The translations under genes were made by a program, and so were the position numbers. Shown piece by piece: positions 50,933-55,581 of a stretch of DNA of 64,000 nucleotides. Within the stretch, counting starts at the first letter, position 1; every line of letters begins with the position of its first letter. The DNA comes from Meghimatium bilineatum (Eukaryota; Mollusca; Gastropoda; Stylommatophora; Philomycidae). Location of the stretch: the NCBI GenBank assembly GCA_034231615.1, contig CM067317.1:43099531-43163530 (forward strand), written 5' to 3'. A model generated the notes under the pieces. The model saw only the letters and a program-made list of their open reading frames with translations. It was not told the DNA's origin and ran no database searches.

Positions 50933-53915
50933 TATCCCTGTGTGTGGATACCTTTAGTGATGTGTTAGTCTTACCAGTATATAAATAATTGGTTCTCATT
51001 CTATAAAATCTTCATCTGTGCAGCCATTAATCTTCTGGAGAGGATGCTCGATTTAGATCCAGATACCAGAATCTCTGTTGATGAAGCTCTGCAGCATCCA
51101 TATATTATCCAATATCATGATCCAGATGATGAACCTACAGCTGAAGTTTTTGACAGTTCTTTTGAGACTCTTAATTGCAACACTGAAGGATGGAGAAGTA
51201 AGTTTTGTGGAGATTTATTTCTCGGAATACCTTAATTGTAATACTGAAGAAAGTTTTGAAATCTTGATTGTAATATTGATGGTAATAAAAGTAAGTTTTG
51301 TAGAGTATTAAAATCCTTTATTGTTGTAATATTGAAGAGAATAAAAGTAAGTTTTTGTAGAGCTCTTTTGTAATCCTTAATTATAATAAATACAAGTATT
51401 TATTTATGGATTTATGTCATTGCACTAGGTAAACTCATTGATGCTTGGTTCTCTCTAACAGATATTAAAGTACATGTATGCTAATTGTTTCTGTGGTTTG
51501 TTTGTTATAATACAATCATTTGTCTAAGGTGTACAGTCCTACTTATGCTATACTTTATATTAAATTTCTCTCAATTGCATTGTAGATGTGTTGATTGGTT
51601 GCTGATTCAACGGTCCATGCCCTTTGACCCAGTATCGTAGATGTCTCATCTACTGTATTATTTGTATCATGAAGGCACTCAATAAGCAACTTCAGAGCTC
51701 CCTTCCCTAATTCTCATTCAATTCATCAACTGTAAGTGCATTATATGCAGGCCTTTCTGCACTTTGGTTTCCATTGTTGGTAGCGAATCCTATTTTTTTT
51801 ATTTAAAAAAATCAAAACTTAGCCATCAATCCAGCACTTTTTGGCTGTAGTGATTTTTTTAGGCAATATAAATATGTTCAGTAGTTTGCCATTGCTTTCT
51901 GTATGGTCCCGATGCTCAAATTCCTGTGGCAGGGATCGAACTCTGTACCACCTTGCCATAGAGCCGAACTATTTTCATTACTGCTAGAAAATTCAAGGCA
52001 GTAAATCTATGTGATATCCACGAAGTTGTAACAAGCTATAGATACCATTCACTCATTCGTTATAGATATCATATACATGCCAGATAGATGTCATATATAG
52101 ATAGCAAACATTTTGAATATTATCTCCACTGAATGGTGGAAAAGTTTTAAAAAAAAGAATTATTCATAATTGAAAGACTTGTACAGTTAAATTGAAATCT
52201 TTCATGGTAATGTTCAATGATGGAAAAATAGGAGTTTTAGAATTCTTTTGAAAACTATATTTGCATTGTATACACATTTCATGTAATTTTACATCACACA
52301 TTTCCTGTAGTTTTGCTCCACACATTTCATGTAATCTTACATTCTCACACATTTCATGTAATTTTATATCTTCACACATTTAATGCCCCTTTATTGCTAC
52401 ACAAAATGCTACCAATGACAACAAAAACACATACAAAGTATCTTCATTCCAACTCTGTGCTACCAATGTCAAACATGGTCCTTAACAACAAAACATAAGA
52501 GACAGCTGGTTACAACAGAGATGAGATGTCTGAGAAAAGCCACAGGAGTGACCAGAAGACAGAATTAGAAACAAGGTCATAAGAGAAAGAGTGGGTGTCA
52601 TATCAATTCTACAGTACATACAAAACCAACAGATACAATGGTTCAGTTATCTAGAAAGAATGCAGTGCGATTCATTAGTTTATAAAGCATATATAAAGAG
52701 AGGAGAAGCAGAAAGAAGAGACAGAGGTAGACCTAGAGTACGCTGGATCAACAACATTAAAGAGACATTACTTGAACACCAAATAACATCTGAAGCTGCC
52801 AGAAAAACAAGATCAAGAACATTGTATCTCCCTTAACACCCGTAAAGGGTAAAAGAGGAAGAAAAGAAGAAGAAGACACATTTCATGTAGTTTTACATCA
52901 CACATGTTTCATGTAATCTTACATTCTCACATTTCATGTAATCTTACATTCTCACACATTTCATGTGATTTTACATCTTCACACATTTCATGTAAATTTA
53001 CATCATACATCCACTTTACATCCACACACAATTTATCTTACATCCCCACACATTTTATTTTACATTCACACACAATTTATCTTACATCCCCACACATTTT
53101 ATTTTACATCCACACACAATTTATCTTACATCCCCACACATTTTATTTTACATTCACACACAATTTATCTTACATCCCCACACATTTTATTTTACATTCA
53201 CACACAATTTATCTTACATCCCCACACATTTTATTTTACATCCGCACACATTTTATTTTATATACCTACACCCCATCAAGGCCAGCACCGTGCAGTGGTG
53301 ATGGGGCTTAGTTCGGCCATCAGGGGCTGGAAACTAAGACTGGTCGGGCAGTCCCATTCGAGCAGGACCATAGTCCTGCCTAAGTAAGCAGAGTGCTGAA
53401 GACGGAGGCATCCAGCCAAAAGGCGCACAGATAATCAGGATGCCATGCACAAAACACAATGGAAACAACGGCCATGTGTACATGTGGACAGGCAGCACAG
53501 AGTGCCAAACATATACTTCAAGAGTGTTCTGAGCATGAAACGCTGAGGCAGACATATTGGCCAGAGGAAACAACACTGGAATCAAAACTCTATGGGACAC
53601 TGTATGAACTACAAAAGACAGTGAGTTTTATTAAGGAGACATAATTACAGATATAGACATGTTTCAAGTGAACGAAAGAAGAAGAAGAATACACCTACAC
53701 ATTTTATATCTTCCCACATTTCATGTAGAATGACATTTTTCACACACTCTTTATGACAAAGTACACTGCATATGCCTATATGTTTTCACTCTGTTCTTGA
53801 GATTGTAACATGAAATTTATTAACTTGTGTATATTTTTTTTCTCAAACAGAACTTGTCTATCAAGAACTAGTGAGCTTTACACAACATATCACTCCTAAA
53901 GACACTGGACAATAA
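18601..53915 (+). CDS. p38: p38-type MAP kinase, 3' ten exons (partial gene)
   Basis: Spliced span of a stress-activated Ser/Thr protein kinase of the p38 family. Such kinases are phosphorylated by MKK3/6-type kinases on a TGY motif and act in cytoplasm and nucleus. Ten plus-strand exons (59, 112, 30, 48, 115, 72, 80, 79, 174 and 65 nt; 834 nt in all) join in phase with GT-AG introns and give 277 residues plus a stop. Visible landmarks are the hinge (VYLVTQLM), HRDLKPNN catalytic loop, [19 protein letters not shown], the MAPK insert, the acidic YHDPDDEP docking patch and a short tail ending PKDTGQ. Vertebrate p38-alpha has 360 residues, so about 82 N-terminal residues are missing; no exon for them was found in 1-18600. 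Family assignment is from recalled p38 sequences and exon structure and is very secure. Orthology to a particular p38 isoform is not claimed. The lineage looks fast-evolving, with a changed P+1 loop and a lysine-rich stretch in the MAPK insert. Confidence 0.95.
18829..19057 (-). CDS. candidate unidentified exon opposite p38
   Basis: An open minus-strand stretch of about 75 codons, clearly more GC-rich (by eye slightly above half) than the AT-rich introns around it. Read 5' to 3' it follows a ctcacag acceptor-like site and ends at ctcaa before gtaagtag, a strong donor, with no stop between in one frame. Readable segments include [35 protein letters not shown] and [17 protein letters not shown]. 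The third codon positions favour C/G, as in real coding sequence. I do not recognise the family. It may be an exon of a gene nested antisense in p38 intron a, part of an old element, or chance. No partner exon was found. Confidence 0.3.
19166..19410 (+). repeat. SINE-1 copy (old)
   Basis: Shows the SINE-1 order: tgtgtgttg, cgaaagggaagtaaagaat, catgcatgtc, aactaaggaggt, cgaaaggtgcagatatcgca, ctacatcctgataatctg. Lies in p38 intron a. Confidence 0.7.
19497..21060 (+). repeat. 37-bp satellite array in p38 intron a
   Basis: About 41 copies of ttgacacaactaacttattt + attaatctaataggata. Positions that vary are mainly aacgta/aactta and caaat/ctaat. A block of about eight units near 19545-19790 recurs at about 19795-20035 in the same variant order, which suggests block duplication. 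The distal end decays into single diverged units up to about 21230. Confidence 0.97.
21370..21466 (+). repeat. SINE-2 fragment
   Basis: ctctggactaaatcctgctg, tgtcctactagagga and gggagtttgagaatgaa match the SINE-2 3' half. Confidence 0.65.
21571..21738 (-). repeat. SINE-2 copy
   Basis: A full-looking reversed SINE-2: cttcttcttcatcg tail, ttcattctcaaactcctgct, gtagtccagagaatggaaat, tttgcgccaatggcc and cgacacatccgtcttcggcg. It is followed by (TA)n at 21739-21764. Confidence 0.85.
21974..22063. repeat. 90-bp palindromic (foldback) element
   Basis: aataaataacagtccgtgta near 21976 is mirrored by tacacgggctgttatttatt near 22041 with few mismatches, around a ~30-bp loop. A small MITE or a cruciform-prone insertion. 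Confidence 0.6.
22123..22398 (-). repeat. SINE-1 copy
   Basis: Reversed SINE-1 with all landmarks: cttcatcttcgttcg tail, gcaggatgtagtccggagaa, ctgcgatatctgcgcctttc, ctccatcccataacctcct and ggcaacacacgggtg. About 275 bp. Confidence 0.88.
22646..22757 (+). CDS. p38: p38 exon b, hinge and alpha-D/E
   Basis: This 112-nt exon lies between atctacag and gtaagtg. It encodes [16 protein letters not shown] followed by the alpha-E region ending [10 protein letters not shown], colinear with the p38 hinge. The gatekeeper threonine (LVT) is kept. The residue after the hinge methionine is Asp, where vertebrate p38-alpha has Gly110 (from memory). That glycine allows the peptide flip exploited by some p38 inhibitors, so inhibitor response may differ; this is inference. 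The exon ends in phase 0. Confidence 0.95.
22775..23115 (-). mobile_element. LINE-B 3' end in p38 intron b
   Basis: On the minus strand the frames match [24 protein letters not shown]-like, [16 protein letters not shown], and [10 protein letters not shown] close to its stop. It starts only about 20 bp after p38 exon b. Confidence 0.85.
25076..25455 (+). mobile_element. LINE-D 3' region with an internal 16-bp repeat
   Basis: Parallels 45430-45780 ([14 protein letters not shown] and RRRWTYIGHVLRMN-like frames; [10 protein letters not shown] end). At 25153-25250 the unit gactatcagcaatagg is repeated about six times, interrupting the LINE frame. Stops are frequent. It is followed immediately by a SINE-2. 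Confidence 0.7.
25457..25629 (-). repeat. SINE-2 copy
   Basis: Reversed SINE-2: ttcttcttcttcagcgttca tail, ccattgtcctactagatttc, gcatgtagtccagagaatcg and cgacacatccgtcttcggtg. Confidence 0.85.
25800..25880 (+). repeat. dispersed repeat, copy 1
   Basis: atttatattaaaagggttgt, acgagtgggtcgattagtga and atggcgagcagatt recur at 27925-27990 in the same orientation. Type unknown. Confidence 0.6.
26235..26725 (+). repeat. imperfect (ATCT)n microsatellite region
   Basis: Long stretches of atctatctatct and atctaatct, broken at 26283-26460 by a segment with T10 and C13 runs. No gene. Confidence 0.85.
26815..27030 (-). mobile_element. LINE-D fragment
   Basis: Reverse of the LINE-D end. When reversed it gives [20 protein letters not shown]-like frames matching 45595-45660. 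Confidence 0.55.
27035..27660 (+). repeat. 38-42 bp minisatellite, split by LINE-A
   Basis: Units of tattgctgtttggtgtcttc + tcttatttttgtagtaaaaca, three before 27162 and about seven after 27393. The LINE-A end lies between them. Confidence 0.85.
27163..27387 (-). mobile_element. LINE-A 3' end, severely 5'-truncated
   Basis: Reverse complement of the last ~225 bp of LINE-A (ECPCGS knuckle region to LTTGL and the aacgcagaagaagaa tail). Flanked by a short candidate duplication ttgtag. Very similar to 5315-5540. It inserted within a minisatellite. Confidence 0.9.
28356..28446 (+). repeat. 88-bp intronic segment also present at 36574
   Basis: gttgattttatacattttat through tatttattttgaaagt is nearly identical to 36574-36663; one T in a T run differs. 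This copy sits in non-repetitive intron b sequence and so looks like the source. Confidence 0.9.
29386..29415 (+). CDS. p38: p38 microexon c ([10 protein letters not shown])
   Basis: This 30-nt exon sits between ttttcag and gtaagt and encodes the ten residues [10 protein letters not shown], ending with the HR of the HRD motif. A 30-nt exon at this exact place is known in animal p38 genes. Without it the kinase would lose the alpha-E end and the histidine and arginine of the catalytic loop while staying in frame. It lies about 30 bp after a (TA)n run and about 410 bp before the 46-bp satellite at 29826. Confidence 0.95.
29826..32940 (+). repeat. 46-bp satellite array in p38 intron c
   Basis: About 67 copies of tttgttacatcatccactaa + atgacacactcactgagtag + gtgata. 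A one-base-shorter variant (ttaatcatcc) and gtgata/gtaata and catcatcc/catcaccc variants are interspersed from about 30880. The first 20 units are mostly the plain type. It begins about 410 bp after the microexon. Confidence 0.98.
33080..33363 (+). repeat. SINE-1 copy (well preserved)
   Basis: A good example of the ~280-bp family: acccgtgtgttgccggggcc, cgaaaggggag, catgcatgtcgta, gactaaggaggttacgggat, ccatgctgaagtcggatgtg, cgcagatatcgcagcaatgc, ctgctaatctgcatgagttt and a (gaa)n tail. No clear A or B box is visible. Confidence 0.9.
33747..33905 (-). repeat. SINE-2 copy inside LINE-B
   Basis: Reversed SINE-2 with (ttc)n tail, gtagtccagagaatggaaat and cgacacatccgtcttcggcg. It is younger than the LINE-B copy it interrupts. 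Confidence 0.88.
33988..34246 (+). repeat. 53-bp minisatellite made from LINE-B coding sequence
   Basis: 4.9 copies of cactagcagtctgaatagat + ttatctttactctaatactg + atcttagatgatg. Reversed, one unit reads [16 protein letters not shown], the LINE-B segment just before [13 protein letters not shown]. Confidence 0.9.
34340..34570 (+). mobile_element. LINE 3' end fragment (family uncertain)
   Basis: Reads [20 protein letters not shown] and RLAQDQQKF, the usual end of several animal LINE proteins. Short and old. Confidence 0.5.
34775..35015 (-). repeat. tRNA-derived SINE-3 copy
   Basis: Shares about 220 bp of diverged sequence with 48015-48235. On the minus strand its head ends with ttgaaacaaacatgtg after tggcatagttgttaag, in the place of B and A boxes. 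It lies about 120 bp upstream of p38 exon d. Confidence 0.55.
35138..35185 (+). CDS. p38: p38 exon d, catalytic loop ([16 protein letters not shown])
   Basis: A 48-nt exon after a tttttttcag acceptor and before gttag. It encodes the catalytic Asp, the Lys two residues later and the Mg-binding Asn (DLKPNN), so catalysis-critical residues are present. The vertebrate counterpart is DLKPSNLAVNEDCELK with the same boundaries. Phase 0 at both ends. Confidence 0.95.
35262..35395 (+). repeat. dispersed repeat, copy 1 of 3
   Basis: gtttgtttgtttgtcac, cccaggaattg, tgtgcagt, tctttcata and ccaggagacc recur at 55582-55735 and, more weakly, at 60672-60755, always on the plus strand. Class unknown. From 35400 to 36180 I see no gene. 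Confidence 0.6.
36193..36920 (+). repeat. 41-bp minisatellite, interrupted
   Basis: About ten copies of ggactgatatatggagagtt + attcagtgttacttagagtca up to 36573 are nearly identical. Then comes a 100-bp foreign segment, then about five diverged copies with ttcttcagtgttacatagag up to 36920. Confidence 0.95.
36574..36663 (+). repeat. copy of intron segment 28356-28446 inside the 41-bp array
   Basis: The array unit breaks at gagagtt and goes straight into gattttatacattttatct, then follows the intron b sequence to tatttattttgaaagt. The array resumes soon after. gttgat is shared at the left junction. Confidence 0.9.
37541..37698 (+). repeat. SINE-2 copy
   Basis: Plus-strand SINE-2: caaagacggatgtgtcgggc, attggcgcaaataaaa, ctctggactacatcctgctg and gagtttgagaatgaatgctg then (gaa)n. 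Confidence 0.88.
38000..38175 (+). repeat. attatgaacaa(c)ca(a) short tandem repeat
   Basis: About ten imperfect copies of a 15-18 bp unit around aaaaattatgaacaac. Confidence 0.8.
38192..38487 (-). repeat. SINE-1 copy
   Basis: Reversed SINE-1, full length, with an unusual doubled tail (cttcttcttcttcgtctc + ttctgtgttcg). Ends ggcaacacacgggcg. Confidence 0.88.
39150..39372. mobile_element. piggyBac-type foldback MITE
   Basis: TTAA (39150-39153) + ccccttaactg at the left is mirrored by cagctaagggg + TTAA (39369-39372) at the right. The arms match over most of their length (gtatccttaaggacacgatg against catcgtatctttaaaaatac reversed; gagatcttcttcttag against ctaagaagaggatctc). This makes a ~220-bp near-palindrome with no coding capacity. 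A TTAA target and ccc-start termini are piggyBac hallmarks. It ends 50 bp before the acceptor of the TGY exon. Confidence 0.8.
39423..39537 (+). CDS. p38: p38 exon e, activation segment with TGY
   Basis: This 115-nt exon starts ILDFGLAR (Mg-binding DFG) and contains the dual phosphorylation motif EMTGY, then [11 protein letters not shown] and LNWMHYNEK. The TGY defines the p38 class, as opposed to TEY (ERK) or TPY (JNK). The P+1 loop reads VVCRW where p38 proteins have VATRW. The threonine replaced by Cys normally contacts the catalytic Asp and Lys and is nearly invariant in Ser/Thr kinases. The exon ends in phase 1, as in vertebrates. A foldback MITE ends 50 bp upstream of the acceptor. Confidence 0.95.
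40900..40971 (+). CDS. p38: p38 exon f, alpha-F ([14 protein letters not shown])
   Basis: A 72-nt exon with acceptor ttcctccag and donor gtatcc. It encodes [20 protein letters not shown] and then KGVD, matching vertebrate [20 protein letters not shown]. The structural Asp of alpha-F (VDMWS) is present. Where most p38 proteins have PGTDH this one has KGVDH. Phase 1 at both ends; the His codon is split with the next exon. Confidence 0.94.
41370..41925 (-). mobile_element. LINE-C 3' region
   Basis: On the minus strand, frames read [26 protein letters not shown] ([20 protein letters not shown] in the next frame) and a [10 protein letters not shown] end. The last part is shared with 565-755. Heavily broken. 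No gene is visible from 39540 to 40899 or 40972 to 41370 apart from atcatcattacatt repeats at 40984-41030. Confidence 0.6.
42016..42300 (+). repeat. SINE-1 copy (diverged)
   Basis: tgtgtgttgcaagggcccaa, gggagcaaagaatagca, ccatgctgaagtcagatgtg, ctctggactacatcctgcta, gagtttgagaatgaatgc and (aga)n. Confidence 0.82.
42360..42605 (-). mobile_element. LINE 3' end fragment
   Basis: On the minus strand [16 protein letters not shown] and [19 protein letters not shown] resemble a LINE C-terminus. A related plus-strand piece at 47545-47745 has [17 protein letters not shown]. It contains tcaccatgcactcttg repeated three times. Confidence 0.5.
42792..42871 (+). CDS. p38: p38 exon g, start of MAPK insert
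   Basis: An 80-nt exon (acceptor cacttcag, donor gtatgt) encoding [19 protein letters not shown] and then MKKIASKD. It matches the vertebrate segment HIDQLKLILRLVGTPGAEL followed by LKKISSES. It covers alpha-G and the beginning of the MAPK insert. It ends in phase 0. Confidence 0.94.
42970..43133 (+). repeat. SINE-2 copy
   Basis: cgccgaagacggata, ccattggtgcaaataaaata, ctctggactacatcctgcta, gctacaagagagatccagcg and tttgagaatgaatgct. It starts about 100 bp after p38 exon g. Confidence 0.85.
43216..43853 (-). mobile_element. LINE-E 3' region
   Basis: On the minus strand it reads [34 protein letters not shown], then [49 protein letters not shown] and [20 protein letters not shown]. It ends in an [12 protein letters not shown]-like tail. 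One frame break lies near 43680. The YLGT and YGYESWT motifs follow the RT domain in several LINE clades. Confidence 0.82.
43988..44165 (+). mobile_element. LINE-D 3' end
   Basis: Reads [51 protein letters not shown] and stop. Faces an inverted second copy at 44215-45215. Confidence 0.8.
44215..45215 (-). mobile_element. LINE-D copy interrupted by LINE-F
   Basis: On the minus strand 45215-45000 reads [20 protein letters not shown] then [18 protein letters not shown]. It continues at 44340-44215 with [20 protein letters not shown] and ANFS. LINE-F (44999-44341) lies between. The gap falls between the counterparts of gagaatgtaaaaca and ctattcaagaact, which are nearly contiguous in 43988-44165. 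Confidence 0.78.
44341..44999 (-). mobile_element. LINE-F 3' region inside LINE-D
   Basis: On the minus strand: [78 protein letters not shown], then a frame change, [20 protein letters not shown] and [13 protein letters not shown]. Other copies are at 175-375 and 49660-50141. Confidence 0.82.
45430..45780 (+). mobile_element. LINE-D fragment
   Basis: [19 protein letters not shown], then a broken frame with [14 protein letters not shown]-like sequence ending near aatcactcgaactggg. It parallels 25076-25455, including the agaattacacacagtagc end. Confidence 0.65.
46168..46646 (-). repeat. SINE-2 copy split by LINE-G
   Basis: 46168-46230 and 46581-46646 together make a reversed SINE-2 (ttagtgttcattcgcaaact, tcttgtagcagaactatggt; gaatggaaatgtgttatgtt, ggcacgtccgtcttcagtgt). 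The LINE-G end lies between with a 12-bp target duplication. Confidence 0.88.
46243..46568 (+). mobile_element. LINE-G 3' end with C2H2 finger
   Basis: Flanked by aattaagagaat at 46231-46242 and 46569-46580 (12-bp target duplication). Coding remnant: [20 protein letters not shown], a stop, then [20 protein letters not shown] + LKTH, a C2H2 zinc finger with C-x2-C and an H near the end. The 3' UTR ends cgtcgatcacgacggacgaa + catcatcatc. This finger-plus-(ATC)n end is familiar from aquatic-animal LINEs. Confidence 0.85.
47053..47333 (-). repeat. SINE-1 copy (well preserved)
   Basis: Reversed SINE-1: cttcttcttcttctgtgttc, gttctcaaactcctgcaaat, gcgatatctgcgcctttcgg, ctgacacatccgacttcagc, gtcactgaccctatatgaga and cagcaacacacggcc. 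Confidence 0.9.
47839..47917 (+). CDS. p38: p38 exon h, MAPK insert
   Basis: A 79-nt exon after gttatcag, ending before gtaaga. It encodes [20 protein letters not shown] then AGANEL. The frame ARNYIQSL...F..GANPL of p38 is recognisable, but the usual PKMNFANVF part is replaced by a basic stretch ([11 protein letters not shown]). The MAPK insert is a lipid- and partner-binding surface in p38, so this change could alter partners (inference). Ends in phase 1. Confidence 0.93.
48015..48235 (-). repeat. tRNA-derived SINE-3 copy
   Basis: On the minus strand its head reads tgcctggcatagtgcttgag (A-box-like) and, about 35 bp on, tgcaagtttgatcctgg (B-box-like). The body matches 34775-35015. It lies about 100 bp after p38 exon h. 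Confidence 0.6.
48430..48690 (+). mobile_element. LINE-C 3' region
   Basis: Reads [40 protein letters not shown] and IENL. Close in type to 52500-52875. 5'-truncated. Confidence 0.72.
49365..49600 (+). mobile_element. LINE-C fragment
   Basis: [20 protein letters not shown] then [18 protein letters not shown]. An A run and frame break follow. No gene is visible from 48700 to 49360. Confidence 0.65.
49660..50141 (+). mobile_element. LINE-F 3' region
   Basis: [47 protein letters not shown], then broken frames with a [16 protein letters not shown] end. Matches the F copy at 44341-44999. Confidence 0.78.
50300..50610 (+). repeat. 38-40 bp degenerate minisatellite
   Basis: About eight imperfect units of gagattagctagtaagcta + ccagaagttatgggacagt. 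Weaker related text extends over 50190-50690. Confidence 0.82.
50825..50927 (+). repeat. (TACA)n microsatellite
   Basis: About 25 perfect tetranucleotides followed by (TA)n, roughly 100 bp before p38 exon i. The open frames across it are artefacts of the repeat. Confidence 0.98.
51024..51197 (+). CDS. p38: p38 exon i, C-lobe end and docking patch
   Basis: A 174-nt exon (acceptor catctgtgcag, donor gtaagt). It encodes [20 protein letters not shown], then EALQHPY, then [20 protein letters not shown] and [19 protein letters not shown] is the common-docking acidic patch that binds D-motifs of MKKs, MK2 and phosphatases. The 3' end of this exon and its donor have been repeated in the following intron (51205-51365). 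Confidence 0.95.
51205..51365 (+). repeat. repeated exon-end plus splice-donor segments
   Basis: The end of p38 exon i with its donor (cttaattgcaacactgaagg, then agtaagttttgtggag) is echoed twice in the intron: ttgattgtaatattgatgg with aagtaagttttgtagag (donor-like site 51291), and gttgtaatattgaagagaat with aagtaagtttttgtagag (51347). A third partial echo, cttaattgtaatactgaaga, lies at 51231. Unit length is about 56-60 bp. Confidence 0.8.
52270..52395 (+). repeat. cacatttcatgtaatttta short tandem repeat, first block
   Basis: Repeats of cacatttcatgtaattttac with variable spacers. They resume at 52876-53010 after a LINE-C insertion. Confidence 0.8.
52495..52875 (+). mobile_element. LINE-C 3' end inside the repeat block
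   Basis: [15 protein letters not shown], then [47 protein letters not shown] and stop. The tail is gaagaaaagaagaagaag. The block of cacatttcatgtaa repeats continues directly after it. Confidence 0.82.
53017..53265 (+). repeat. 44-bp minisatellite
   Basis: About five near-identical units of cacattttattttacattc + acacacaatttatcttacat + cccca. They lie 580 bp before the last p38 exon. Confidence 0.92.
53275..53690 (+). mobile_element. LINE 3' end related to LINE-A
   Basis: Ends with [20 protein letters not shown] and [20 protein letters not shown] + [13 protein letters not shown], parallel to the LINE-A knuckle and ending but clearly a different family. The tail is gaacgaaagaagaagaagaa. acctacac occurs on both sides (about 53267 and 53693), a possible short target duplication. 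It sits 160 bp upstream of the last p38 exon. Confidence 0.8.
53851..53915 (+). CDS. p38: p38 last coding exon with stop
   Basis: A 65-nt exon after ttttctcaaacag encoding [20 protein letters not shown] and a TAA stop. LVYQELVSF corresponds to the LTYDEVISF helix of vertebrate p38-alpha, which packs back onto the N-lobe. The tail after it is short and does not match any isoform I know. The stop codon overlaps an AATAAA hexamer (53911-53916). Confidence 0.92.
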
Positions 53916-54255
53916 AAAACATGACTTCTTATCTGGTTTAGTTGTTACAATAGTGTTGCTATGAGTAATTATGCCTGTTAATTATGTACATAGTACAAGA
54001 TTACTATTATGAACATAGATGTACATGCTGTGTATATAAGGTTAATATAACACTGTTATGGATAAATATGTATAATTTGTGTACATAAGGTCAATACAAT
54101 GTTGTATAAAGTCACTACAACATTGTTACTTATGACATGAATATAGGCCTATATGTATATTATTTTTGATCTGTAAGAATTATGAGGGGTAGAGTTCTTG
54201 TATCCTTTTGTGCAGTTGCTTGGGTGGGGGGACGGGGGACCCAAGAGTCATACCT

Positions 54256-54660
54256 AGAAGACTATAAATCTGTGAACAAAAAGACGTGGCTGAATAAATG
54301 GGCCATGGAAAAAACACTGGGAGAGAAATTTACAAATATATGACAATCCCAAATCAATTTCCTGGAAAGGAAAGACCAGAGTATCATCTTCCATTTCTCA
54401 CGCATGTGCAGCTTAATCACCTAAATAGAATACAACCACAACACACTCTGGGGTACTGGCTGTGCACTCATCCCTACGAAACTGTCGACCACCATCTTTT
54501 TGAATGTTCAGCGCTGGATGACATCAGGAAAATGCTTCTCCCATCGAGGCAGATAATGGAACACCATATATAGAGCAAAACAACAGCTCACAAACACATG
54601 CATATATCACACAGTGGCTTTGGGTCAAAGGACATGAGCCCATGGACTAACTATGACGAG
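54256..54660 (+). mobile_element. LINE-H 3' end
   Basis: KKTWLNKWAMEKT, REIYKYMTIPNQ, HPYETVDHHLFECSALDDIR and KMLLP-type sequence, the C-terminal zinc-knuckle region after an RNase H domain. Frames are broken. It lies in the presumed p38 3' UTR or just after it. Confidence 0.75.
54293..54298 (+). promoter_or_regulatory. candidate p38 polyadenylation hexamer
   Basis: AATAAA lies 378 bp after the p38 stop. It falls near the 5' edge of a LINE-H fragment, so it could have been brought in or displaced by that insertion. Another AATAAA overlaps the stop codon and others follow near 55106 and 56092. Which one is used cannot be decided without transcripts. Confidence 0.3.
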
Positions 54661-55079
54661 CCTTTACATGTATTTATATCTATTTCTATGGCTAATCATG
54701 AAGAACCCTTACATGTATTTGTATATATTTTAGGCTGAAACTGCCAGGCACAGTTTAATAGTAGATGAATCTCAAGGCTCAGAAGGTTACAATTTAACTG
54801 TCTTTCGTATACAAATTATGCTTTGTCCGTTTCTATTTTCATATACATAAGCCATGATCTGAATGTCTTCTTTTGAGTGAAAAAATCAATACTTATTCTC
54901 ATGGCAGCCACAAAGAAAATAATTCAGGGCTGGGACTATCTCTCTTTCATATACTAAATGGTTTTCTGTAGAATGGTTTGTCTGTTTGGTACAATGATAG
55001 CAGGTCAATCCCCGTTGTGCACCAATGAATTCTGTTTTTTTAGGTTTGTAATGTGTGCAATTTTGAAACAATATAAGCA

Positions 55080-55424
55080 GAATTCCACACATTAAATGAT
55101 GATATCATGGAATAAAATTGTCAGTCACATGTGTTCCGTCCTGTGTTAGATATTTGGGGTAGGGTTAGGAGTTGAGGTTAGGTGTTAGGGTTACGTATTA
55201 AGGTTAGGGTTAGGATTATTTTGAAAAAACATTTTCTTGAGGTCAATATTTTGCAATGTTATGGAGAATGACTTCAAAAACAATTGTGTGGGCTGGAAAT
55301 CTAGAGCCTAACTCAAACATTAATCCCTAATCCTAACCCTAAGATCTAACAATAAAGCAAGACGGAACACAGGCAGCTGACAGTTTTATCCCATGATAAC
55401 ATCATCATTTAGTGTGTGGAATTC
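55080..55424. mobile_element. palindromic element with telomere-like repeats in its arms
   Basis: gaattccacacattaaatga (55080) is mirrored by agtgtgtggaattc ending at 55424. Arms of about 100 bp align with few gaps (atcatggaataaaattgtca against cagttttatcccatgat; tgtgttccgtc against gacggaacaca). The inner arm ends carry gggtagggttagg/ttagggttagg on the left and cctaatcctaaccctaa on the right. No coding capacity. Foldback MITE of unknown superfamily. Confidence 0.8.
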
Positions 55425-55581
55425 GGCTTGAACAATGTTCTCTGCCATTTTTTTCATTTGTTTACGTTTTATCATAGCGTTCATGAATAGTGTGTTACGA
55501 CTACCAAATGGTGCAACAATGATTTCAACTCAAATTTTATCCAGCAAAACATTGGGGGTTCGTCTGGGATCATTGTAATGG

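Noticed and set aside
50777-50999. Open frames of repeated Thr-Tyr-Ile-His or Met-Tyr-Val-Cys
   Set aside because: Translation of the (TACA)n microsatellite.
55150-55215. Interstitial telomere or chromosome end
   Set aside because: The motifs are few and imperfect and sit symmetrically in the arms of a palindromic element.
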